From Pigmentiphaga litoralis (GTDB lineage: Bacteria; Pseudomonadota; Gammaproteobacteria; Burkholderiales; Burkholderiaceae_B): DNA of 64,000 bases. Positions 9,051-16,539 of the stretch are shown in pieces (position 1 is the stretch's first letter; the number at the start of each line of letters is the position of its first letter). Both the position numbers and the translations under genes were made by a program. Location: assembly GCF_014651835.1 (NCBI RefSeq), contig NZ_BMXQ01000001.1, forward strand, positions 1,998,801-2,062,800, written 5' to 3'. The notes under the pieces are model-generated. The model searched no databases, was not told the DNA's origin, and saw nothing but the letters and a program-made list of their open reading frames with translations.

Positions 9051-9122
9051 CGCCGCCTTCGCCCGTCACGCCAGCCTCGCCCGTCACGCCGCCTTCAACC
9101 GTCACGCCTGCCACGCTCGTCA
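9051..9122. repeat. Four degenerate 18-base tandem repeats
   Basis: Copies start at 9051, 9069, 9087 and 9105, with the pattern CGCCgcCtTCgcCCGTCA. A weaker half copy lies just upstream. The last copy includes the stop codon of the AraC gene, so the array may have come from extension of its 3' end. Confidence 0.8.
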
Positions 9123-10085
9123 GCCCGATTCCCCCAACTCACGCTCGACCCCGCGGCTTTTCAGGTATTCGGTCGGCGTCATGCCGCACCAGCGCCGGAA
9201 TGCGCGCGCGAACACCTTGTCGGATCCGTAGCCGGCTTCTTCGGCGACGTCGCTCATGCGCAGATAGCCCAGGGCCAGGCGTTCGGCGGCAATGCCCATG
9301 CGGCGGCTGGCCAGGTAGGAGATCGGTGATTCGCCCACCAGTTCGCGAAAGCGCGCGCTGAACCGCGAGCGCGACATGAACACCGCTTCGGCCAGCGATT
9401 CGACGGTCCATGGCGCGCGCGGATCGTTGTGGATGAGCATGAGGGCCTTGCCGATCTTGGGGTCGCTCAAGCCGCGGAACCAGTCATGGCCAGGACCGGA
9501 ATGCGTCAGCAGGTAGGCGCGCAACATGTGCACGAACAGCAGGTCGGCCATGCGGGCGGCGGTGATTTTCCAGCCCGGCCGGCAGGCCAGGCTTTCTTCC
9601 ACGAACATTTCGGTCATGGGCCCCAGGCAGGGTGCGACGGACATGTCGGCCGCGCGGATGCGGATCATCTTGGGCAGCATGCGCAGCACGGGGTTGCGCT
9701 GCGTTTCCCGGAACAGCACGATGCCCGAGAACAGATCGGTGACGGCGCCGCCACCCCCGGATGCAAAGACCAACGGCGTGTGCAGGCGGTCGGCCACGCC
9801 GGTGTCCTGCAGCACCTGCGCCAGGTTGATGGGGGCGGCGTCGACATCGGGCGACGACATCTGGATATGCGGGCTGCCGTGGGGCAGCAGGACGAGGTCG
9901 CCGGGATCCACTTGTACGGGTGCGTCCCCATCGACCGCCAGCCACCAGGGCTCTCCCCGGCCGACGCGGAACATGGCGCCATCGACGCCCGCGGACGCCA
10001 GGGACCAGGGCGCCGACAGGGTGAACCGGCCTGTCACGGCGCCTTCCACGCGGCAGGCAGCCAGTACATCGCTCAGGACATCCAC
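9120..10085 (-). CDS. AraC-family transcriptional regulator with cupin sensor domain
   Basis: 321 residues. The N-terminal two-thirds is a cupin-type ligand domain (VDPGDLVLLPHGSPHIQ); the C-terminal end carries the two AraC helix-turn-helix motifs (VESLAEAVFMSRSRFSARF and MSDVAEEAGYGSDKVFARAFRR). The frame opens at a TTG, but GTG at 10085 has GGGAGG six bases before it and gives the usual MDVLSDVL start. It diverges from the Bug receptor-sulfatase operon and is the natural candidate to control it. Confidence 0.87.
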   Translation of the reverse strand: MDVLSDVLAACRVEGAVTGRFTLSAPWSLASAGVDGAMFRVGRGEPWWLAVDGDAPVQVDPGDLVLLPHGSPHIQMSSPDVDAAPINLAQVLQDTGVADRLHTPLVFASGGGGAVTDLFSGIVLFRETQRNPVLRMLPKMIRIRAADMSVAPCLGPMTEMFVEESLACRPGWKITAARMADLLFVHMLRAYLLTHSGPGHDWFRGLSDPKIGKALMLIHNDPRAPWTVESLAEAVFMSRSRFSARFRELVGESPISYLASRRMGIAAERLALGYLRMSDVAEEAGYGSDKVFARAFRRWCGMTPTEYLKSRGVERELGESG

Positions 10086-10170
10086 CGCAGACCTCCCGCG
10101 CAAAGTGAAAGATTTTGACCGATTGTGGGCGTCGCGATGCCTTTCGTCCAGCCGAAACGAGACGATCGAT

Positions 10171-10183
10171 ACCTCATTGAGGT
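10171..10183. promoter_or_regulatory. Short perfect palindrome in the araC/bug divergent promoter region
   Basis: ACCTCA-T-TGAGGT lies in the roughly 240-base region between the AraC gene and the Bug receptor gene. It is a possible operator. No -35/-10 pair is clear enough to call. Confidence 0.35.
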
Positions 10184-10324
10184 GTTGCGGCGGTTGAGTG
10201 CGGGGGGTTACCAGGGAACAATCAGTACGTGCGCGGCGGTTTGCGGCCGCGTCGCACCAGACATCTGCCCGGGCGTCGTTCCCTAGCGCCTATCGTTCGA
10301 ATCGCCTGCCTCCGGAAATCCATC

Positions 10325-11305
10325 ATGCGCCCTACCTTCTTCGTGCTGAACGCCCTTTGTGTTCTGGGCCTCGCGGCCGTTGCGCCCCTGGCGTCCGCCC
10401 AGGCATTTCCCAGCAAACCCATCGTCATCATCGTTCCCAATCCGCCTGGCGGCGGTCCGGACGTGCTGGCCCGGTCCCTGGGTGAAAAGCTTGCGGCCCG
10501 TCTTGGCCAGCCTGTCGTGGTTGAAAACCGTCCGGGCGCCAGCGGCATGATCGGCGCCGCCGCCGTGGCCCGTGCCGCGCCCGATGGCTACACGTTGATG
10601 CTGTCGCCCAATACCGTGTTCAGCGCGCCGCACGTGCTGCCCAAGGGCGCCGGCAGCCAGATCGATGTACTGAAGGACCTGGCCCCGGTGATTCAACCGA
10701 CCAAGGGCGTGATGGTCATGGTGGCCAACCCGTCGCTGGGCGTGAAGACCGCGAAGGATCTGGTGGCGCTGGTCAAGAAGGAGCCGGGCCTGGCCTACGC
10801 CAGCGCGGGCAACGGATCGCCCATGCATATTGCCGGCGAATTGTTCAAGAAGTCGGCGGGCGTCGACATGCTGCACGCCCCGTACAAGGGCATTGCGCCG
10901 GCGATTTCTGACGTGCTGGCCGGCCATGTGAAAGTGACGTTCGGTGCGCTGGGCGCATTGGGCCAGCATATCGAGTCGGGCCGCCTGGTTGCGCTCGGCA
11001 CCGCCGAGGCGCAGCGCAGCCCGCTGATGCCGAATCTGCCGACCCTGGCCGAACAAGGCATTGCTAACGTGGCGGTCAACGCCTGGTACGGTGTCTTTGC
11101 GCCTAAGGACACACCCGCTGCCGTGATCGACAAGCTCAACCAGGACATCAACGCCGTGCTGCAGCAGCCCGACATGATTGCGCGCCTGAAGACGACCTGG
11201 GAAGTGCCGGTGGGCGGCACGCCGCAAGACCTGGCGCGCGCCGCCAAACTGGAATACGAGACCACGGGCAAGGTGGTCAAAGAGTTCAACATCACCGCGG
11301 ACTGA
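10325..11305 (+). CDS. Bug-family periplasmic solute-binding protein (tripartite tricarboxylate type)
   Basis: 326 residues. A Sec signal peptide ending in ASAQAF leads into FPSKPIVIIVPNPPGGGPDVLARSL, the standard Bug N terminus; VVENRPGASGMIGAAAVARAAPDGYTL and HAPYKGIAPAISDVLAG follow. Bug proteins bind small carboxylic or amide compounds for uptake or sensing. No membrane subunits (TctA/TctB) are nearby, so this is an orphan receptor, as is common in Bordetella relatives. ATG at 10325 places the signal peptide at the N terminus. The sulfatase gene follows by 5 bases. Confidence 0.92.
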   Translation: MRPTFFVLNALCVLGLAAVAPLASAQAFPSKPIVIIVPNPPGGGPDVLARSLGEKLAARLGQPVVVENRPGASGMIGAAAVARAAPDGYTLMLSPNTVFSAPHVLPKGAGSQIDVLKDLAPVIQPTKGVMVMVANPSLGVKTAKDLVALVKKEPGLAYASAGNGSPMHIAGELFKKSAGVDMLHAPYKGIAPAISDVLAGHVKVTFGALGALGQHIESGRLVALGTAEAQRSPLMPNLPTLAEQGIANVAVNAWYGVFAPKDTPAAVIDKLNQDINAVLQQPDMIARLKTTWEVPVGGTPQDLARAAKLEYETTGKVVKEFNITAD

Positions 11306-11310
11306 ACCAC

Positions 11311-12927
11311 ATGACTCCCGGCAAGCGCCCCAACGTCATCCTGTTCATTACCGATCAGCAGCGGGCCGATCACGTCGGCTTTGCGGGCAACACGGTGCTG
11401 CGCACCCCGCACCTGGACGCGCTTGCCGCCGACGGGGTGCGCGGTGAACAGTTCTATGTTGCCAGCACGACGTGCATGTCGAACCGCGCCACCTTGATGA
11501 CGGGGCGCATGCCGTCCTTGCACGGGGTGCTGCACAACGGCATTCCCCTGTCGCGGCAGCACACCACCTTCGTGGAACTGCTGCGCGACGCAGGGTATGC
11601 GACCGCCCTGTTCGGCAAGTCGCATCTGCAGAATTTTGGCTACGACAATCCCAACAAGCGCGGTTGGGAAAACGCGAACGGCGGCACGCCGCCGCCCGAT
11701 GCCCTGCGGGACGCGCACAAGGATCACCGCCGTGGTCCGGACTATGAAAACGAGTGGACGCCGCTCTGGAAGCAGTCGCCCGATCATCATGTCGAGACGC
11801 CCTTCTATGGCTTTGACCATGTCACGCTGTGCACGCTGCATGCGGACCAGGTGCAGGGCGATTACGCCCGCTGGCTGGCATCCCGTCACCCGGATCCGGA
11901 CAGCCTGCGTGGCCGCGCCAACGCCAAGCCCGACGCACGGTATCGCGCGCCGCAAGCCTGGCGCACCAGGCTGCCGGTTGACTTGTACCCCACGACTTTT
12001 GTTGCCGAACAGACGTCGGCCTGGATCGAAAAGCACGTTGCCGAACCCGACGCGGCGCCTTTCTATATCCAGTGTTCCTTTCCGGATCCCCATCACCCCC
12101 TGACGCCGCCCGGCAAGTACTGGGACATGTACGACCCCGATGCCATGACGCTGCCCGCCTCTTTCCATCAGGAAGACAAGCCGGCATTGCTGGCGGCCGT
12201 GCACCGGTACACACAGGCCGGCGGCACCCGCGAAGCGTACGCACCGTTTTCGGTGGACGAGCGCGAATGCAAGGAAATGATTGCCCTGACCTACGGCATG
12301 ATCAGCCTGGTCGATGATGCCATCGGATCGGTGGTGAAGACGCTGGAGCGGCTGGGCATCGCCGATGACACCGTGATCATCTTTACGTCGGACCACGGCG
12401 AGATGATGGGTGACCACGGCATCATGCTGAAGGGTCCCTTGCACTATCGCAGCGTGGCCCGGGTGCCCTTTGTGTGGCGCGATCCGGCGTTGCCGGCGCC
12501 GCGCCGCGGCCAGGCCATGCCCGAAGTCGCCAGCACCCTGGATCTGGCGCAGACCATTCTGGCGCGGGTGGGCCTGGCGCCCTACAACGGGATTCAGGGC
12601 GTGAACCTGTTGCCGTGGCTGGCGGGGACTGCTGCCGCTGCGCCCGCGCGCGCGGGCGTGGTGGTCGAGAACGAACCCATGCAATTCCTGTTCGACCGCC
12701 CTGCCCGCTTTCGTGTGCGCACGCTGTTCAATGGCACGTGGCGGCTGACCCTGTCGGAAGACGAGGCGGCGTGCGAGTGTTATGACCTGACGCAGGACCC
12801 GCAAGAGATGCACAACCTGTGGGACGTGCCCGATGCGCGTGCCCAACGCGATGCCCTGATCGCGCAGCTGGCGATCGAGATGATCCGGCTGACGGACACG
12901 TCGCCGCTGCCCACCGCGCAGGCGTGA
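11311..12927 (+). CDS. Sulfatase-family hydrolase
   Basis: 538 residues of the alkaline-phosphatase-fold sulfatase family: RPNVILFITDQQRADHVG at the N terminus (metal Asp), CMSNRATLMTGRMPS (Cys55, the site normally converted to formylglycine), FGKSHLQ and TSDHGEMMGDHG (metal residues). In the usual CxPxR site the Pro is Ser here. The protein has no signal peptide, so it should act in the cytoplasm. Coupling to a Bug receptor suggests uptake and desulfation, or phospho-ester cleavage, of one organic substrate; that is inference. Confidence 0.88.
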   Translation: MTPGKRPNVILFITDQQRADHVGFAGNTVLRTPHLDALAADGVRGEQFYVASTTCMSNRATLMTGRMPSLHGVLHNGIPLSRQHTTFVELLRDAGYATALFGKSHLQNFGYDNPNKRGWENANGGTPPPDALRDAHKDHRRGPDYENEWTPLWKQSPDHHVETPFYGFDHVTLCTLHADQVQGDYARWLASRHPDPDSLRGRANAKPDARYRAPQAWRTRLPVDLYPTTFVAEQTSAWIEKHVAEPDAAPFYIQCSFPDPHHPLTPPGKYWDMYDPDAMTLPASFHQEDKPALLAAVHRYTQAGGTREAYAPFSVDERECKEMIALTYGMISLVDDAIGSVVKTLERLGIADDTVIIFTSDHGEMMGDHGIMLKGPLHYRSVARVPFVWRDPALPAPRRGQAMPEVASTLDLAQTILARVGLAPYNGIQGVNLLPWLAGTAAAAPARAGVVVENEPMQFLFDRPARFRVRTLFNGTWRLTLSEDEAACECYDLTQDPQEMHNLWDVPDARAQRDALIAQLAIEMIRLTDTSPLPTAQA

Positions 12928-12928
12928 T

Positions 12929-12962
12929 GCACTGCGGGCAAGGACGCACTGCGGGCAAGGAC
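12929..12962. repeat. Perfect 17-base tandem duplication
   Basis: GCACTGCGGGCAAGGAC occurs twice in direct succession, starting two bases after the sulfatase stop. It looks like a recent slippage or duplication event. Confidence 0.9.
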
Positions 12963-12995
12963 CCAAAGCCCATCCATCGCGTCGCCCTCAGCCAC

Positions 12996-13033
12996 AAAAA
13001 AGCCCTGCCGCGTTGACCGCGGCAGGGCTTTTG
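12996..13033. terminator. Bidirectional intrinsic terminator
   Basis: A 15-base stem (AAAAGCCCTGCCGCG with its complement) and short loop is flanked by A on the left and T on the right. It serves both the sulfatase gene and the convergent SDR gene. Confidence 0.9.
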
Positions 13034-13056
13034 TACTGGATCGCGAGCCGCAGCGA

Positions 13057-13833
13057 TCAGTTCATGACGAAGCCGCCATTGACCGGAAGCAACTGACCGG
13101 TCACGAAACGCGACAGATCGGACAGCGCGAAGATGACCGCACCGCTTACGTCGGCAGGCACCTGCTCACGGCTCAGCGCGCGCTGGTCGTGGTAGAGCTT
13201 GTGGCGATGCTCCGGCACGTATTCGGTGGCTTCCACCAGGGTCAGCCCCGGGGCGATCGCATTCACGGTGATGTTGTCGGGGCCGAATTCGCGCGCCAGC
13301 GATTTCGTCATGGCGGTGACGGCGCCCTTGCTTGCCACGTAGGCCAGCAGGTTGGGAGCGCCCCACAGCGCCGTGTCGGAAGCCAGGTTCACGACGGCGC
13401 CACGACCTGAAGCCTTGAGCGCTTCGTGGCAAGCCGTCGTCATCAGCCACGTGCCGCGCACATTCACATTCATGACCAGGTCCCACACCTTCGGATCCAG
13501 TTCGAACGCCGTCTTGCCACCCGAGTTGGTGATCGCGGCGTTATTGACGAGACCGTCCAGACCGCCGAGCCAGGCAACCGATTGCTCGGCGCACTGGGTG
13601 ATGGATGCCTGGTCGGCCAGGTCGACGGTTACGCCAGACACGTCCAGGCCGTCGGCCTGCAGACGCTGGACCGAGCTTGCAAGCAGATCGGCCAGGATGT
13701 CGGCCATCACCACCTTGGCGCCGGCCTTGGCCAGGGCCACGGCAAACTCGAATCCAAGGCCGCGTGCGGCGCCCGTGACCAGGATGCGGCGACCCGCGAG
13801 AAGATTATTGCTGACTGTCGAGTTCACGTTCAC
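13057..13833 (-). CDS. SDR-family NAD(P)-dependent oxidoreductase
   Basis: 258 residues, a classical short-chain dehydrogenase: TGAARGLG cofactor loop, NNAA, catalytic Ser in NLASDTALWG, YVASK (Tyr and Lys), and the C-terminal GQLLPVNGGFVMN. An acidic residue after beta-2 (VVMADI) favours NAD over NADP. The substrate is not evident. The start is a GTG with TGGAA just upstream. The gene stands alone between the bidirectional terminator and a palindromic upstream site. Confidence 0.85.
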   Translation of the reverse strand: MNVNSTVSNNLLAGRRILVTGAARGLGFEFAVALAKAGAKVVMADILADLLASSVQRLQADGLDVSGVTVDLADQASITQCAEQSVAWLGGLDGLVNNAAITNSGGKTAFELDPKVWDLVMNVNVRGTWLMTTACHEALKASGRGAVVNLASDTALWGAPNLLAYVASKGAVTAMTKSLAREFGPDNITVNAIAPGLTLVEATEYVPEHRHKLYHDQRALSREQVPADVSGAVIFALSDLSRFVTGQLLPVNGGFVMN

Positions 13834-13894
13834 TTCCAGAAGAACTGCGAGGGTAGATACGGCATCACGCCGTAGACGTTGCGGCGCCCGGAGT

Positions 13895-13910
13895 GTTTTA
13901 CATGTGAAAC
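13895..13910. promoter_or_regulatory. Candidate operator before the SDR gene
   Basis: GTTTTACATGTGAAAC is a near-perfect 16-base palindrome with one mismatched pair. It lies about 60 bases before the SDR start, in an AT-richer patch. Which regulator would bind it is unknown. Confidence 0.35.
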
Positions 13911-14079
13911 GTCATCTCATATACGGAACGCAGGGAAAATATAGCCCTTGGGTATGCGAAGTGCGATTGGGGTAAACCACTAGTCCGGCTGAGCGGTCGC
14001 CGTCATTGCAAGGCGATGAGATGGACAGGCCACCGGCCGGCGCTGGTCGGCAGCCGGCCGGCGTCATGCAGGCGGCGCG

Positions 14080-14625
14080 TCAGCCGATCAGGTGCAGCAA
14101 TTCGGCGCGGGTGGCCGGATTGTTGCGGAATTCGCCGAGCATGACCGAGCTGACCATGGACGAATTCTGCTTTTCGACGCCGCGCATCATCATGCACATG
14201 TGCTGCGCCTCGATCACCACGGCAACGCCCATGGCGCCCGTGACCTCCTGGACCGCCTCGGCAATCTGGCGGCTCAGGTTTTCCTGGATCTGCAGGCGGC
14301 GGGCGAACATGTCGACGATGCGCGCCACCTTGGACAGCCCCAGCACCTTGCCATTCGGCAGGTAGGCGACATGCGCCTTGCCGATGAACGGCAGCAGGTG
14401 ATGCTCGCACAGCGAGTACAGCTCGATGTTCTTGACCAGCACCATCTCGCTGGTGTCGGAGGTGAACAGCGCGCCGTTCACGATCTCTTCAAGGTTCTGC
14501 GAGTATCCCTGGCAGAGATACTGCATGGCCTTGGCGGCCCGCTTGGGTGTGCCGTGCAGGCCCTCCCGGGTCGGGTCTTCACCCAGGCCTTCGAGGATGG
14601 CGGTGTAATGCTGCTCCAATGACAT
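14080..14625 (-). CDS. folE: GTP cyclohydrolase I
   Basis: 181 residues. It opens the purine ring of GTP to dihydroneopterin triphosphate, the first step to folate. Zinc ligands are visible: Cys73 and His76 in [10 protein letters not shown], and Cys144 in [10 protein letters not shown]. Also present are [16 protein letters not shown] and [15 protein letters not shown]. The start is fixed by GGAGGA upstream of ATG 14625; the frame extends 16 codons further without homology. It is 48 bases after a small gene on the same strand. Confidence 0.96.
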   Translation of the reverse strand: MSLEQHYTAILEGLGEDPTREGLHGTPKRAAKAMQYLCQGYSQNLEEIVNGALFTSDTSEMVLVKNIELYSLCEHHLLPFIGKAHVAYLPNGKVLGLSKVARIVDMFARRLQIQENLSRQIAEAVQEVTGAMGVAVVIEAQHMCMMMRGVEKQNSSMVSSVMLGEFRNNPATRAELLHLIG

Positions 14626-14673
14626 AAGTCCTCCAGAGTGTCGTATGCGTCCAGGGCGCCGGCCTGTCGGCAA

Positions 14674-14952
14674 TCAGCGTCCCAGGCCTTTTTCGAGGAG
14701 TTGCGCGACGAGGTCATTGACCGACACGCCGTCGGCCTGCGACTTCTCGCGGATTTCCTGGGCAAGCGTGGCCGGGATCTTGACCGGGAACGAGATCAGT
14801 CCCTGCTCCTGGTCCATCTTGCGCTGCGTGCGGCGGTCCACGGAGGTGGCGGCTGCCGACGCGCCCGTGCCGAAGCGGTCGGGCAGGTTCGACTGTTTCA
14901 TGGCGCCCATGATCTTCAGGGCCTTGTTCTTTTCGAGGTCAGTTTTTTTCAT
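14674..14952 (-). CDS. Small protein with ribbon-helix-helix-like C terminus
   Basis: 92 residues. The first half is polar and Lys/Arg/Gln-rich (NLPDRFGTGA, RRTQRKMDQEQ). The second half, LISFPVKIPATLAQEIREKS followed by GVSVNDLVAQLLEKGL, has the strand-helix-helix pattern of CopG/Arc-type DNA-binding proteins. There is no toxin partner next to it. It is upstream of folE on the same strand and may share its transcript. A function is not assigned. Confidence 0.65.
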   Translation of the reverse strand: MKKTDLEKNKALKIMGAMKQSNLPDRFGTGASAAATSVDRRTQRKMDQEQGLISFPVKIPATLAQEIREKSQADGVSVNDLVAQLLEKGLGR

Positions 14953-15089
14953 TGCGGAATCCGGGGGTCAAGCGCGTGAGGATACTCTGATTCGACGGGT
15001 CCGCGCCGCGGGCACGGATGAGCCCTCATGGCTATTTCTGTCCAGGTGAACAGGCCGGCTCCCTGCACCGTTCGGGCTGCGAGCGTCCC

Positions 15090-15935
15090 TCAGCAATAGC
15101 TGTCGGGCAATCTCGCCACCGGGGCCAGGCCGGGCATGAGACGGTCGACCCGCAGCTGGACGACCGCCGGATCGCCGCTGGTCAACATCTCGACGCGGCC
15201 GGGCAAGGTCGGCGCATCACGCAAAGGCGCCACGCCTGCGGCCGCCTCGGCCCCTGCGGTCGGCTCACGCGTCAGCAGCTGACGCCGCAACTCCAGCGCA
15301 AATGGCAGCCCCGTTTCCAGCACGGGAAAGTCGGGCCCGACCCGCTCGCGCACCACGTCGACCAGAAACGGAAAATGCGTGCACCCCAATACCAGAACGT
15401 CGGCGCCTTGCGCCAGCAGGTCGTCGATCGGCTCGAACACGATGCGCCGCGCGTCTTCAGGCGACGCGCCCTGCTCGACCAGGTCGACCCAGCCCGGGCA
15501 AGCCTTGAGCAGCACCTGTTTGCCCGGCGCTTCGCGGCGCACCAGTTGCTGGAACTTGGCGCTGAGCAGCGTGCCGGTGGTCGCCAGCACCCCGATCACC
15601 CCCGACCGCGTCAGACGGGCGGCCGGCTTGACCGCCGGCTCGATGCCGATGATGGGCAGGTCGGTGTGCTTGTCGCGCAAGACCGCGGCCGCGGCTGCCG
15701 TCGCGGTATTGCACGGGATGGCGATCGCCTTCACGCCGCGCGACCGGAAGTAGTCGCTGATGCGCCATGCCCGCTCCACGACGTAAAAGGGCGACTTTTC
15801 GCCGTACGGCAGGTGGCCGGCGTCGGCGATATAGATCAGGTCATCGGCCGGCAGCAATTCGCGGATGGCGGGCAGCACACTGAGCCCGCCCACCCCCGAG
15901 TCGTAGATGCCGATCGGGGAGCGTGTCGACGCCAT
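15090..15935 (-). CDS. murI: Glutamate racemase
   Basis: 281 residues. It makes D-glutamate for peptidoglycan. Both catalytic cysteines are present: Cys75 in IAIPCNTATAAA and Cys185 in LVLGCTHFPFL. The N terminus IGIYDSGVGGLSVL and YIADAGHLPYGEKS are typical. It starts four bases after the sugE stop, so the two are likely one transcript. The C-terminal region after residue 215 carries an Ala/Glu-rich insertion (TREPTAGAEAAAGVA) not conserved in the family. Confidence 0.95.
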   Translation of the reverse strand: MASTRSPIGIYDSGVGGLSVLPAIRELLPADDLIYIADAGHLPYGEKSPFYVVERAWRISDYFRSRGVKAIAIPCNTATAAAAAVLRDKHTDLPIIGIEPAVKPAARLTRSGVIGVLATTGTLLSAKFQQLVRREAPGKQVLLKACPGWVDLVEQGASPEDARRIVFEPIDDLLAQGADVLVLGCTHFPFLVDVVRERVGPDFPVLETGLPFALELRRQLLTREPTAGAEAAAGVAPLRDAPTLPGRVEMLTSGDPAVVQLRVDRLMPGLAPVARLPDSYC

Positions 15936-15939
15936 GCGC

Positions 15940-16254
15940 TCAGCTCGCCAGCTTCAGGCCAATGATGCCGGCCACGATCAGAGCGACGCTGACCAGCCGG
16001 CCCGGCGTTGCAGGCTCGGCAAACAGCACCATGCCAAGGATCACGGTGCCTACGGCGCCGACCCCCACCCATACCGCATATGACGTGCCGACCGGCAAGG
16101 TGCGCATCGCCACACCAAGCAGCCCCACGCTGGCCGCCATGGCCGCAAGCGTGCCGACGCTGGGCCACAGCCGGGTGAACCCTTCGGTGTATTTCAGGCC
16201 GATGGCCCATACGATCTCGAGCAGTCCCGCGAGCACGAGGATGATCCACGCCAT
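15940..16254 (-). CDS. sugE: SMR-family transporter, SugE/Gdx type
   Basis: 104 residues with four membrane helices. The conserved Glu in helix 1 ([21 protein letters not shown]) and [29 protein letters not shown] point to the SugE/Gdx branch, which exports guanidinium. ATG 16254 has AAAGGAA upstream; the longer frame lacks homology. I looked for guanidine riboswitch hairpins in the 180 bases before it and did not see any. Confidence 0.9.
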   Translation of the reverse strand: MAWIILVLAGLLEIVWAIGLKYTEGFTRLWPSVGTLAAMAASVGLLGVAMRTLPVGTSYAVWVGVGAVGTVILGMVLFAEPATPGRLVSVALIVAGIIGLKLAS

Positions 16255-16539
16255 GCCATTCCTTTGAACAATGCCGGCGCCGCGACAGCGGCAGGCCGGA
16301 CGCCGCACGCGAAAGCCTGCGGACCGCGCCGATTTTACCCAAGCGCGCCCGCGATGGCATACCGCTTGCTTTTCATGCTTGCTGTTCATGTAGCAGCCAC
16401 TTCATGAGATGTTCAGAGGCCACTTAACGCCCCAGCTCGGCCCATGGCGCCAGAACACGCATCGCTTTGGCGCAGGACCGGCACTGGCATGGCGCGCTCC
16501 CCATGGCTTTTCGTTTTATCAATCTGCGCAAGGATGGAA

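Noticed and set aside
14674-14952. Antitoxin of a toxin-antitoxin pair
   Set aside because: The C terminus looks ribbon-helix-helix-like, but no toxin gene is adjacent; folE follows it.
16255-16440. Guanidine riboswitch before sugE
   Set aside because: I looked for paired ACGR-loop hairpins and for the class III fold and saw neither.
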